Source of the DNA: Bacteroidota bacterium
GTDB taxonomy: Bacteria > Bacteroidota > Bacteroidia > B-17B0 > B-17BO
Assembly: GCA_025356715.1 (NCBI GenBank)
Contig: JANXRU010000146.1
Coordinates: forward strand, 1-64,000
Reading direction: 5' to 3'
Length of the DNA stretch: 64,000 bases
Under the pieces are notes generated by a model, which saw nothing but the letters and a program-made list of their open reading frames with translations, had not been told where the DNA came from and did not search any database. Shown here one piece after another: positions 53,301 through 59,947 of this stretch. The stretch's first letter is position 1, and every line of letters starts with the position of its first letter. A program made the position numbers and the translations under genes.

Positions 53301-53630
53301 TTGAAACAACTAGATAGAAATGGTAAAGCCAGTTATAGCAATATTGTTGAAGTTTCAACCAGTAAAGTAGAATCACAATCTATAAGTGCATATCCTAATC
53401 CTTTTAATACTAGTGTTCAATTAACTTTGTTTACTGCCAGTACACAGCCTATTGATATTTATATAATGGATATTCAAGGACGAAGCATTATGAATATAAA
53501 CCGCACATCTACTAAAGGGTTAAATAAAGTAACCATTGATGAGGTTGGCTCTTTAAATACTGGTATTTATTTTATGCAAGTGAGAACAGGAAATGAAATA
53601 CAAACTATTAAACTGATGAAAACACAGTAA
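44319..53630 (+). CDS. Giant T9SS-exported beta-helix repeat protein
   Basis: The 3103-residue protein has a signal peptide (ends near VVAQ, residue 26), then three related large modules beginning near residues 25, 1147 and 2074, each opening with a segment like YTTITSAIADLNALG and continuing with right-handed beta-helix coils rich in GIY and NN ladders. An Ig-like or adhesion-type domain follows the first module and another sits near 1940-2060. The end (about 2911-3103) has NPLPVELVNF and an SAYPNPF-type sorting domain (from about 3023) of T9SS type A. It is probably surface-bound or released; sugar binding or cleavage is possible but unproven. Confidence 0.9.
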   Translation: MRTAKQLLFKSIILPFILIASIVVAQTPITGAKSVPGNYSSIKMAIDSLNFNGVGAGGVTFNVLATWTETAPTGGYRMTATGSSSNPIVFQRSGTGVNPLISAPVGAVTVSSASTTLDGIWTFVGSDYVTINGIDLVDNNTMPSGANSNMPDFMEYGYGFFKNSAADGCQNNSVKNCKITLNNLNGLIGPSFGTNSFNGATGILFSPTKDTAISAAAVFTPSAASGTNSSNTIYTNNFLNCYTAVGIFGYSAASPYTLGDANNDIGGNLASTGNNILSFGTGLTNYFVASAAYATNAILVTSTGLVYRVSVGGTSGVAAPTTTTLNSPIVNGSCTLYYLYTTVFANAILVNNQYGINISYNNIVNSGNGNGAPSIVGMRAIYIGTAAGASATVTYNNINLKAIASASNLEGIQNAAGSTANGNTINISNNTLSLTEGLALNSTTGVLNVQPTSSVYGIYSNGASPATLSVTNNTFTNDTNYSTSGTTYMIYNTGAVTTTINLNNNTIGNMAFPGASANTGTIYGIYTSSGSASTTLNTNNNIFQNFNFTTTATGTIYFIYNSTQQGTSNMNSNNYNNLTLNSTAACYFAYNSNATQTTNFNNNFITTAFNKTGAGGTLYGYYNFGSPGGGIATFTGNNFSNITLIGATALYGIYQATSTSQQYIGTNNIVNNVTSGAAAISGLYFTYGAAGCVLSGNTVSNITCASTLYGIQLGTTASTSLNCFSNNINSLTTTGAAAVYGIYHGAGTATNMYQNKLFAIQANNAGGTSFGIYISGATTVSMYNNVLGNITAPISTITAPTPAVTGIYLSGGTTINMYYNTVNLNATSSGVNFGSAALYTSTTPTLTLRNNILINNSTANGTGKTITYQRSSTTLTSYANTSNNNVFYSGATPSSTYTLFYDGTNVDSTLVQLKAFVAPRDAASNTENTTFISTSGVSSNFLNPDSTVTTVVESGASNIAGITTDFNGRIRAGNAGYTGTSTSPDIGAFEGNLIGIPMVYDSSNVDQIITSVPVGATNQAIVAIRVYAENSYNALTLTRFKLNTAGSTSAANMINAKVFYTGSSSVFSSATQYGTTVVSPSGLFYVNGSSPLAPGVNYFWVTYDVSASATPSNVLDVRVDSLLLSGVNRTPINGNPTGSRTILGPMSGTYLVGLGQTYTTITSAIADLNALGVSGAVSLQLTSLYSSASETFPITFGAISGVGPTKKVTVIPQTGATGLSIVSSNTTATIDMNGCSYIVIDGRPGGTGSRNLAIGNTSTSGVAIRFINDACFNTIQHDTVYGVNSASAGGVIFFSTTSGVRGNDSNTVDNCDIKDGATTPATTIYSAGNTTTTALNNSNNFITNNNIYNFWNATIECNAFKITAGSTDWIMSGNSMFQTATRTATAAFQQYIWNCNNTGANNHIMTNNYIGGSAPLCGGTPWTANSSVGFRITGAYLNVGVITPSTFSGNTFANINLTSAGTAYTTTPGVFSGPWLVGGLVNVNNNTFGSMTSTNSIVVNSGIASNLLVPIGATGTPAGTISIKGNNFGGITINGSSTSINSTINLINITTSTTTTTYNIDSNTFGNGLADNIIAATASVSATGQQVAAILSSAATNLNIRYNTIQNFRNNAVGTSTTPINWLHAIDISGNSIDSIIGNSMFNFNIGSTYQNNNTGSCALMGIRAVPVTAGNYISGNQIYGFSQTYTGSNAVSSIGILTNNMLTPSIIQKNIIHSFNIAASGNTSSITAIYAGGGSEKFINNIIRLGIDTLGTPITTTPLIYGFYKSSGAINVLFNSVYIGGSGIGSGVANTFTFYSAANGIDSIMNNVFSNERSNSSTGGTHYAIGLAGNTTLSCNGNIYWYNGSGGALGLYGATPSTTLSAWNTLSGVDGASALANPQFINPTGTSSTFNMHISSSIPTPVERSGIFIPYITDDIDGQTRSALTPTDIGGDAGNFILSDVIAPNISHVAVGNTASTSDRTITATITDATGVSLYSTNRPRVYFKKSAAGTFVSNAGTFVSGTAQNGVWSFVISSSAMSGLTLGDSVYYYLIAQDSSSSTNISSLPSGVSAVTVNGIISNPPTNYSYTIVPGFSGTITIGSGGTYPSLTTAGGIFAAINAGALTGNVTLMLVSDLLEDGTNALNAWSETGGGNYTLSIVPDGTTERVVAGSNAGALIKFNGTRRVKVDGRFSGVGRYLRFRNRTLAGVTFQFINDAHRDTITYCSIEGVNNTTGTILFGTSNAVGGTGNDSNAVTYCLIRDTLGTSVVTGVPNTGVSSSGTSGLENSENALLNNEIYNWGYNAINLNATGTGNNWNISNNSFYQTANRANNLQIILISGGTSHSIRKNSIGGAAANRSGNILQTSSGLYGVYYQSAVTGTPSVIDSNTFANLMTSSSTGVFGVYVTSGTVNITNNTIGGLQNAWDTIQNGYDNGLIYVSGGTVLIDKNTIANAKYIGGSGNRMAGMYIAGGVTTITNNIIHDMVANSTGGGYLYLPVGILFYGTSGTHTIEGNTIYNIINNNTGAATYAAVGIDVYVSASVPVTIKRNRIYNVYTSSTGVGASSGLASGIYVGTGGNSILNNQISMGASSILENRVVGIQDVASSGTNTFYYNSVFINGTTSTGSNNSYCIQRTSTATDIVWNNIFYNKRTTAGTGYNYATGSSSATGITSASIDYNLLVVPDTSKIAELPVNIPNGISAFNTLFRPTTYNTNWMELASTIPSLNLFTDTSVGNLNINTANAASWYANGKGIALAGITGDFVNASTTRSTSISTGSTDIGSVEFTTATTPPVAIASSSPTLGTTSTYSFANRQVASINWGSTGVVPFSATVTYYSGINAPSLIAGKTQYNGYVNVNAIGSVGLNYIISIISDSAILGNVSSSSSSRLAYYSTSTWNSVTTSLANASTGILSSTVTLGSSSLSSVYTGTDITNPLPVELVNFAANTDGKDVFLKWSTANELNNRGFDIERSVDGNHFEYIGFVQGNGTSSSLNNYTSIDKEAFSSTASNIIFYRLKQLDRNGKASYSNIVEVSTSKVESQSISAYPNPFNTSVQLTLFTASTQPIDIYIMDIQGRSIMNINRTSTKGLNKVTIDEVGSLNTGIYFMQVRTGNEIQTIKLMKTQ

Positions 53631-53646
53631 TAATTATTAATCTATC

Positions 53647-53681
53647 AAAAAAATCCTTCCAAGCTTTGGAGGGATTTTTTT
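53647..53681. terminator. Bidirectional terminator
   Basis: A stem built from ATCC(T)TCCAA and TTGGA(G)GGAT around GCT is flanked by an A run and a T run. It lies between the giant gene (stop at 53630) and the convergent glycosyltransferase gene (stop at 53684), and can serve both strands. Confidence 0.85.
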
Positions 53682-53683
53682 GA

Positions 53684-54712
53684 TTAGAATTTAAGTTCGG
53701 AAAAAAATTTCTTTTGTTTAATAAAGTGCTCCTTAACAATGCTTCCTTTAAAAGTGCCTTTAAATGAAGTATTTTTTTTGAGAGGTTTTACATCCTTACG
53801 TAATTTCCACCATTTACCAATCTTAAAAAAATAATCAACGTGTGCTCTATGTACAGCCCCACTATATTTTGGAAATCCATTTAACAGAAAAAAAACAGAA
53901 CTTAATAAATCTAAAAAGGCACGGAATGGGATAAGCCAGATTAGTTTACTTAACGGTAAGTTTTTAGTAAGCATAATTAAACTGTTTCTAAAATTTAGAT
54001 ATGTTTTTTCCGGACTCATTTTGTTTAGCGTTCCACCCCCAACATGGTAAACAAAACTTTTAGGAATAACTTTTAAAGTATATCCTGCAAGCTGCATTCG
54101 CCAGCATAAATCAACCTCTTCCATGTGGGCAAAAAAATGTTCGTCAAACCCTCCAACCTCATAAAATACTTTTGCTCTCACAAATAAACAAGCTCCTGTT
54201 GCCCAAAAAATATATTCTTCGGTGTCATACTGGTGGGTATCTTCTTCCAACGATTCAAAAATTCTTCCTCTGCAAAAAACATAACCTAAACTATCAATAT
54301 AACCACCGCTCGCTCCTGCATATTCAAATTGATTTTTATTTTTATAATCCAACATTTTGGGTTGGCAAGCGGCAAGTTGTTTGTCAAATTCCATCACTTC
54401 AATAACTGGTTCAATCCAATGGTTTGTAACTTCAATATCATTATTTAGCAAAACATAGTAATCGGCACTAACATGTTTTAGTGCATGATTATAACCACCG
54501 GCATATCCATAATTAGCATCATTTTTAACAATCTTAATTTGAGGAAAATTTGTTCTAACATATTCCAATGAATCATCTGTTGAATAATTATCGGCAATAA
54601 CAATTTCAAGATTAGGATACGTTGAATTTACAACATTGGGTAAAAATTGCTCGAGCAAACTTTTTCTATTCCAGTGAACAATAACTACAGCAACTTTGGG
54701 AAATTGATTCAT
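53684..54712 (-). CDS. Family 2 glycosyltransferase
   Basis: The 342-residue GT-A enzyme has VVIVHWNRKSLLEQ at the start, IVIADNYSTDDSLEY, a DxD-like site in YVLLNNDIEVT, GACLFVRAKVFYEVGGFDEHFFAHMEEVDLCWR (residues about 172-205) and a C-terminal hydrophobic stretch. It resembles rhamnosyl- or WbbL-type transferases for surface polysaccharide. The donor and acceptor are unknown. It is 21 bases downstream of a small hypothetical gene on the same strand. Confidence 0.9.
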   Translation of the reverse strand: MNQFPKVAVVIVHWNRKSLLEQFLPNVVNSTYPNLEIVIADNYSTDDSLEYVRTNFPQIKIVKNDANYGYAGGYNHALKHVSADYYVLLNNDIEVTNHWIEPVIEVMEFDKQLAACQPKMLDYKNKNQFEYAGASGGYIDSLGYVFCRGRIFESLEEDTHQYDTEEYIFWATGACLFVRAKVFYEVGGFDEHFFAHMEEVDLCWRMQLAGYTLKVIPKSFVYHVGGGTLNKMSPEKTYLNFRNSLIMLTKNLPLSKLIWLIPFRAFLDLLSSVFFLLNGFPKYSGAVHRAHVDYFFKIGKWWKLRKDVKPLKKNTSFKGTFKGSIVKEHFIKQKKFFSELKF

Positions 54713-54733
54713 GCTTAAATTTCTCTCTACGAA

Positions 54734-55093
54734 TTAACTCTTATATGGCACAAATACAAAACTGGCAATGCTTGTGGTGATGAGCATTACACACATGAAT
54801 TTTTTAGGGTCTTTATAAGCTTTAGTAAATGCGTTTTTCTTAGATTCAAGAATCAAATTTTTTTCAACCATTTCTTCCATAGTAGTTGCATAAATATTAA
54901 ATGTGCCTGCCTGATCATTTTTATCAATAATGAGTTCACCCAACTTCACATCTTGCTCGGTAGCAATAAAAATTGGATACTGGGTAAATCCTTCAGCCAT
55001 CATATCAGCCGAAACTTCTTTAATCATCTCATCATAAATTTGGAGGTCAACTTTTAGATTCTCTATTAATTTATTGAATTCTTCTTCTATCAT
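54734..55093 (-). CDS. Conserved hypothetical protein with C-terminal hydrophobic segment
   Basis: The 119-residue protein has an N-terminal helix pair, a central strand region (FIATEQDVKLGELI) and a C-terminal hydrophobic stretch (about 99-113) that could anchor it in a membrane. I do not recognise the family. It lies between nadE and the glycosyltransferase gene on the same strand, 64 bases after the nadE stop. Confidence 0.7.
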   Translation of the reverse strand: MIEEEFNKLIENLKVDLQIYDEMIKEVSADMMAEGFTQYPIFIATEQDVKLGELIIDKNDQAGTFNIYATTMEEMVEKNLILESKKNAFTKAYKDPKKFMCVMLITTSIASFVFVPYKS

Positions 55094-55157
55094 AATTAGC
55101 TGTTAGCAATTTACTATACATTTTTTTCAACGGACTATGTCTTGCAACCACAAAAAA

Positions 55158-56816
55158 TCAACTTAAATACTTAGCCACAATGGGCATTCTTCTTCCAAAT
55201 CCAAATGATTTTGAAGATACGCGCAAAATGGGTGGTGCTTGTAAACGCTTCCATTCATTGATGTTTACTAACTTCAAAATACGTTTTACTAAATCCTCAT
55301 CAAAACCATTGGCAATAATTTCATTGGGACTTTTTCTTTCTTCAATGTATTGAAATAAGATAGCGTCCAACAAATCATAATCGGGTAAGGAATCACTATC
55401 CTTTTGGTCGGGTCTTAGCTCTGCAGAAGGAGGTTTTGAAATAATTTGTTGCGGTATTATTTCGTCTTCTGCATTCATCAAATTGGCTAATTCATACACT
55501 TCATTTTTATACAAATCACCAATTACCGAAAGCCCTCCACACATATCTCCATAAAGTGTTCCGTAGCCAACTGCCAGTTCACTTTTATTGGATGTGTTCA
55601 ACAAAATATATCCAAACTTATTACACAACGCCATCAAAATAATTCCTCTACTTCGCGATTGCATATTTTCTTCGGTGATATTAAAAACTGTTCCTTCAAA
55701 TTGCGGAGCTAACGTTTTTTCGAGCGCATTAAATGTTTCTTCAATAGAAATAATTTCATATTGCACACCTAATTTTTTTGCCATTTGCAATGCATCATCT
55801 ACTGAATGTTGTGATGAAAATCTTGAAGGCATTAATACTACTCTCACATTTTCTTTACCTAATGCTTCAATAGCTAAAACCAATACCACAGCCGAATCGA
55901 TACCTCCTGAAAGACCAAGAATCGTTTTTTGAAAACCTTGCTTCCTAAAATATTCTTTGATACCCAATACCAATGCACTTCTCACATTTTGCATATTGGT
56001 GGCAGCAGTTTTTATTTTTTTTTGTTGAAGAGATTGAACACGTTTTTCGGCAATATTTAATTCATATAAACCTGCATCTTCTTCAAAAGAATTAAGCGTA
56101 TCAATTACGTTAGCATCTTTATCCAACACCATCGAACCGCCATCAAAAATAAGATGAGTTTGTGCACCAATATGATTTACATAAAATAATGGAATAGGGT
56201 ATTTTTTTACATTATCAATCATCACTTGCTTTCTATTTTCAATTTGTGTTTTTGAAAAAGGTGAAGCTGCAATATTAATCATCACATCAGGTTGTTGTTT
56301 CATCAACTCATCCATCGGATTAATAATATACATTGGATTTTCATTAATATTCCATAGGTCTTCGCAAATGGTTAATGCAATTTTGCATCCTTTAAATTCA
56401 ATAATTTCAAAGTGTTTATTGGGTTCAAAATACCTATACTCATCAAAAATATCATAGTTGGGTAAAAGGGTTTTATGCCTCACCGCATTTACTTTTCCAT
56501 CACACAAAAAATAGGCCGTGTTGAATAAATCTTTTCCTTCGATTTTTGGGTTGATAGTTGGTGATCCAATAATAGCAGCAATGCCAATACAGGCTTTTGC
56601 AATTTGATGTACGCTATCGTTACATTGATTAATGAAATCTCTAAACTCTAAAAAATCACGAGGTGGATACCCACAAATGGAAAGTTCGGAGAATACAATT
56701 AAATCAGCACCATCTAATTTTGCTTGATGGATGCGTTGAATAATTTTTGTTTTATTAAACTCAAAATTACCTGTGTGATAATTGAGTTGGGCAAGTGCTA
56801 TTTTTAGTGGTTGCAA
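55158..56816 (-). CDS. nadE: Glutamine-dependent NAD+ synthetase
   Basis: The 552-residue enzyme joins a nitrilase-type glutaminase domain (1-270; E44 in FSELSICG, the lysine in RHKTLLPNYD, the cysteine in LTICEDLW) to an NAD synthetase domain with the pyrophosphate loop GLSGGIDSA (about 298-306). It makes NAD from nicotinic acid adenine dinucleotide. The start is TTG at 56816, just before the conserved KIALAQLNYH; TATCTTTG at 56825-56832 ends eight bases upstream, so the message is almost leaderless. Confidence 0.96.
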   Translation of the reverse strand: MQPLKIALAQLNYHTGNFEFNKTKIIQRIHQAKLDGADLIVFSELSICGYPPRDFLEFRDFINQCNDSVHQIAKACIGIAAIIGSPTINPKIEGKDLFNTAYFLCDGKVNAVRHKTLLPNYDIFDEYRYFEPNKHFEIIEFKGCKIALTICEDLWNINENPMYIINPMDELMKQQPDVMINIAASPFSKTQIENRKQVMIDNVKKYPIPLFYVNHIGAQTHLIFDGGSMVLDKDANVIDTLNSFEEDAGLYELNIAEKRVQSLQQKKIKTAATNMQNVRSALVLGIKEYFRKQGFQKTILGLSGGIDSAVVLVLAIEALGKENVRVVLMPSRFSSQHSVDDALQMAKKLGVQYEIISIEETFNALEKTLAPQFEGTVFNITEENMQSRSRGIILMALCNKFGYILLNTSNKSELAVGYGTLYGDMCGGLSVIGDLYKNEVYELANLMNAEDEIIPQQIISKPPSAELRPDQKDSDSLPDYDLLDAILFQYIEERKSPNEIIANGFDEDLVKRILKLVNINEWKRLQAPPILRVSSKSFGFGRRMPIVAKYLS

Positions 56817-56824
56817 ATCGTGTA

Positions 56825-56832
56825 CAAAGATA
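56825..56832 (-). promoter_or_regulatory. -7 element of nadE
   Basis: The minus strand reads TATCTTTG, matching TAnnTTTG, eight bases before the TTG start. A TTG lies 16 bases further upstream (56849-56851). Confidence 0.55.
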
Positions 56833-56833
56833 T

Positions 56834-57529
56834 TTAAAACATAACTCCCAAATGTAGGGCTACAAAATTCATATTGGCTTTCCAGCGAGATTCGTCAGTA
56901 AAGTTATTCAATGCGTTATCATACCTAAAACCAGCGACTAATAACGTATTTCCGAATGCGTTATACTGAATACCTCCACCAAAAATAATGGATGAGCGAA
57001 AAAAATTAACGCTTTGACTTAAGTCGCCATTGTTTTGTAAAGTATATTTATCAACTGGATCAGGATTATTTACATCTACATTTGATGCATTAAGAACAGA
57101 TGAAGTAATATCTGCTTTAGCTCTTATATTATAACTCATTCCTAAACCGAACTCTGCATAATATCGCAAATATCCAATCTCTTTTGTTCGCATTTTTATG
57201 ATAAATGGAACATTGATATATTGCATTTTGTATTGGTATTCCATGTTTGTTGTTCCCGCATTTTTTTCCTTCACATATACCGAATCGGGTTTAATACTTC
57301 CTCCATAAGTTCCGATACTAAATTCAGTTCCGAAAGAATAATTTTCACTTACAAAATAATCTAAAACCAGTCCATAAGATAGATTTACTTTTGGGCTTCC
57401 GGTGCTTATAGACTTACTATCTGTGCTTGTCCAGGTATATTGTGGAGAGAATTTAACGCCCATTTTTATTTGAGAGAAAACAGGGTTTATCATTAACCAA
57501 AAAATTATTAAGATGAATATTTTTCGCAT
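56834..57529 (-). CDS. PorT-like outer-membrane beta-barrel protein
   Basis: The 231-residue protein has a signal peptide (ends near VFSQ, residue 20) and alternating strands typical of an eight-stranded barrel, for example IKMGVKFSPQYTW, YSFGTEFSIGTYGG, YNAFGNTLLVAGFRYDNAL and a terminal NFVALHLGVMF ending in F. This fits the PorT/OMP_b-brl_2 family of Bacteroidota; PorT itself supports T9SS, but many paralogues have other roles. It is head-to-head with gldB (17 bases between starts), which links it to gliding and T9SS biology. Confidence 0.82.
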   Translation of the reverse strand: MRKIFILIIFWLMINPVFSQIKMGVKFSPQYTWTSTDSKSISTGSPKVNLSYGLVLDYFVSENYSFGTEFSIGTYGGSIKPDSVYVKEKNAGTTNMEYQYKMQYINVPFIIKMRTKEIGYLRYYAEFGLGMSYNIRAKADITSSVLNASNVDVNNPDPVDKYTLQNNGDLSQSVNFFRSSIIFGGGIQYNAFGNTLLVAGFRYDNALNNFTDESRWKANMNFVALHLGVMF

Positions 57530-57534
57530 AAAAC

Positions 57535-57542
57535 TATTTTTG
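57535..57542 (+). promoter_or_regulatory. -7 element of gldB, implying a leaderless mRNA
   Basis: TATTTTTG matches TAnnTTTG and ends four bases before the gldB ATG at 57547. Confidence 0.5.
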
Positions 57543-57546
57543 TTAC

Positions 57547-58593
57547 ATGTTCAAAAATAAGAGAAACAATTTATCGGTTATAGTAGTATTGTGCACACTT
57601 ATGTTAGTGAGTGCTTGCAATGGTTGTAAAAAACATACAGTTAATATTAAAATTCCTAACCATTATGAATCTGCAAAAATAATGCGTTTTGAAAAAGAAT
57701 TATTTTCTATTGATACCAATCAAACAGAAATCGGTCTTAAAAAATTGTATCAAAAGTATGGTATTTTTTATCTTTCGTATGCACGAGATTTAATGGCATT
57801 AAAAGATGATAAAACGGATTCGTTATTTATCAGACCAATGAGTATGGTGGTAAAATATAAACCTTTCAGGTTGCTTGAAAAAACGGTTGATTCAGCCTTT
57901 TCGGATATAAAAAATATAGAAGATGAATTGGGGTTGGCAACAGCTATTTACAAACAAGAATTTCCTAAAAAAACTACTCCACATTATGTAACTTTTATTT
58001 CGGAATACGCCTACGCAAATGTTACTTATGATAGCGTGATGTGCATTGGTTTGGATATGTATATGAATGAAACACTCGGAAAATTTTATCGTGCATTAGA
58101 GTTTCCTGAATTTATGATTCGGAAATTACGAAGAGAATATGTGGTTCCAAATACCATAAAAGCTCTTGGTATTAGCCAGTTTGAAGAACAAACCATAAAA
58201 GATAAACGCTTTATTGCAACCATGATTTTTGAGGGCAAAGTAAGATATTTTATGAATGCACTTTTACCTTATACTGTTGATACAATTATTATGGGTTACA
58301 CTGCCGAACAATTAAAATGGTGTTATGAAAATGAAGGAGAAGTTTGGGCACATTTTATTGAAAAAGATTTGTTGTATAAAGATGAACAATCTACTTTTAT
58401 GCGCTACTTCAATGATGGCCCATTTACCTCTGCTGATGGCGTTCCACCCGAATCAGCTCCTGCTATTGGCGTGTTTGAAGGTTGGCAAATTGTAAAAAAA
58501 TATATGAAAGAAAATCCATCCATTACTTTAGAAGAGTTGATGAATGAAACTGATTTTGAAAAAATTTTAAAGCAAAGTAAATACAGACCGTAA
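57547..58593 (+). CDS. gldB: Gliding motility lipoprotein GldB
   Basis: The 348-residue protein has a lipoprotein signal (lipobox SAC, about residue 24) and a GldB-type body: FEKELFSIDTN early, SMCIGLDMYMNE-like segment, FPEFMIRKLRREYVVPNTIKA (about 185-205), and a C-terminal FEGWQIVKKYMKENPSITLEEL. GldB is needed for gliding and stable assembly of gliding proteins in Flavobacterium. In this lineage gldB commonly neighbours nadE, as here, though gldC is not next to it. Confidence 0.85.
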   Translation: MFKNKRNNLSVIVVLCTLMLVSACNGCKKHTVNIKIPNHYESAKIMRFEKELFSIDTNQTEIGLKKLYQKYGIFYLSYARDLMALKDDKTDSLFIRPMSMVVKYKPFRLLEKTVDSAFSDIKNIEDELGLATAIYKQEFPKKTTPHYVTFISEYAYANVTYDSVMCIGLDMYMNETLGKFYRALEFPEFMIRKLRREYVVPNTIKALGISQFEEQTIKDKRFIATMIFEGKVRYFMNALLPYTVDTIIMGYTAEQLKWCYENEGEVWAHFIEKDLLYKDEQSTFMRYFNDGPFTSADGVPPESAPAIGVFEGWQIVKKYMKENPSITLEELMNETDFEKILKQSKYRP

Positions 58594-58647
58594 GAATAAT
58601 GTATTGATATGTTGATGTGAAAATGTAAGTGGAATTATACTTCCTTA

Positions 58648-59775
58648 TTATTTTTCATTTAGCTTTGGCAATAGGCTTCCTTGTTTATTTATATACAATG
58701 CAACTCCATTATAAATAATATCAGCAACACCATTATCAAACGACCCTACTGCATCAAAATCGGCAGGAATAATTAAGCTTCCTGCTGCATCAATAAACCC
58801 CCATTTCCTTTTAATTAATACTGCACACATTCCTTCGCGATACACGCTTGCATTATCAAAAACATGACGTAAAACCAATGTTCCATTTTTATCAATAAAT
58901 CCCCATTTTCCATCTTTTAAAACAGCGGCTTTGCCTTCACTAAATGGTTTCACATTATCATATATAAGCGGGATTTTTATTTCTCCCTCACCATTTATAA
59001 AGCCATATTTATTATTTGCTGCATTCCAAATAGCAGCCATTCCTTCGGTAAAATCATAAGCCATATCAAATTTTGGTTTGATAACCACATTTCCTTTTGT
59101 ATCTACATATCCATATTTTCCCAATCCATCAATCACAGCTTTATTTTCAAAAAAATGATCGATGTTTCCATATTCGGCTTTTAAAATCATTTCGCCTTTG
59201 GTATTAATAAGACCATATTTTTTTTTCAGTTGAACTCTTGCCAAATCTTCATCAAAATCATCAGCATCTTCATATAAAAAATTAATCATCAGATTTCCTT
59301 TGGTATCAATATATCCAAACTTATAACCAAGCGTAATGATATCATGATTGAACTTTAAAACATGATCGTCAACTTGCTTTGAAACAACAGCTAAACCATT
59401 TTTAAATTTTCTGGCTTCATAAATCGTATCACCTAAATTAATTACACGTTGTCCTTTTGTATTGATATAATATTTTTTGTGGTTGAAATCATTAACAGCG
59501 GCAAGTCCTTCAGAAAATGGACTGATGAATTGATACAAAGACGTATCAACTATACGCACATTTTTTTCGTTAATAATACAAGGTAAATTTTTGAGTGCAA
59601 CTACGGCAAACCCATCTTTAAAATCATCGGCATAATCATACATTGCCGGAATAACCATTCTTCCAATCTGATCCATATATCCCCATTTTCCTTTTACCTC
59701 CATTGGGAATAATTTTGTTTGAGCTGATGCTGCAATTGTGATAAAAGTTAATACAATCAATACTGCCTTTTTCAT
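58648..59775 (-). CDS. Secreted WG-repeat protein
   Basis: The product is about 375 residues: a signal peptide ending near ASAQ, then about eight to ten WG repeats, each of the form KWGFID-x-G-LVI-x-FD-A-F-GxA. The clearest are KWGYMDQIGR, KYGYVDTKGN, KWGFIDKNGT and KWGFIDAAGS. The fold is a repeated beta structure; the function is unknown. The ATG at 59775 is chosen over a longer reading to 59823, because it starts directly with the signal peptide. Confidence 0.88.
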   Translation of the reverse strand: MKKAVLIVLTFITIAASAQTKLFPMEVKGKWGYMDQIGRMVIPAMYDYADDFKDGFAVVALKNLPCIINEKNVRIVDTSLYQFISPFSEGLAAVNDFNHKKYYINTKGQRVINLGDTIYEARKFKNGLAVVSKQVDDHVLKFNHDIITLGYKFGYIDTKGNLMINFLYEDADDFDEDLARVQLKKKYGLINTKGEMILKAEYGNIDHFFENKAVIDGLGKYGYVDTKGNVVIKPKFDMAYDFTEGMAAIWNAANNKYGFINGEGEIKIPLIYDNVKPFSEGKAAVLKDGKWGFIDKNGTLVLRHVFDNASVYREGMCAVLIKRKWGFIDAAGSLIIPADFDAVGSFDNGVADIIYNGVALYINKQGSLLPKLNEK

Positions 59776-59820
59776 GTTGCTAAAATAGTAAAGAGGTTTT
59801 AAGTGCGAAGTAAATAATAT

Positions 59821-59933
59821 CAACAGTTAGTCCATCATAGTTCTTAGTTTAAAATATTACCCATTAACCCAAAACAATCAACTAAAAACTGTGAACCATG
59901 AACTATCGACTATTAACCATCGACCAAAAAAAC
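59821..59933. repeat. Word array upstream of recG
   Basis: Related words such as AACTAAAAACTGTGAACC, ATGAACTATCGACTATT and AACCATCGACC fill this spacer. They belong to the same style of low-complexity intergenic sequence as 21461, 36261 and 43308. They can be read in frame with recG but are not expected to be coding. Confidence 0.55.
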
Positions 59934-59941
59934 TATACTTG
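59934..59941 (+). promoter_or_regulatory. Near-consensus -7 element of recG
   Basis: TATACTTG differs from TAnnTTTG at one base and ends six bases before the ATG at 59948. Confidence 0.4.
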
Positions 59942-59947
59942 CAATAC

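Noticed and set aside
44319..53630. CRISPR or other DNA repeat array within the repetitive gene
   Set aside because: The repetition is at the protein level (beta-helix coils) without regular identical DNA repeats and spacers.
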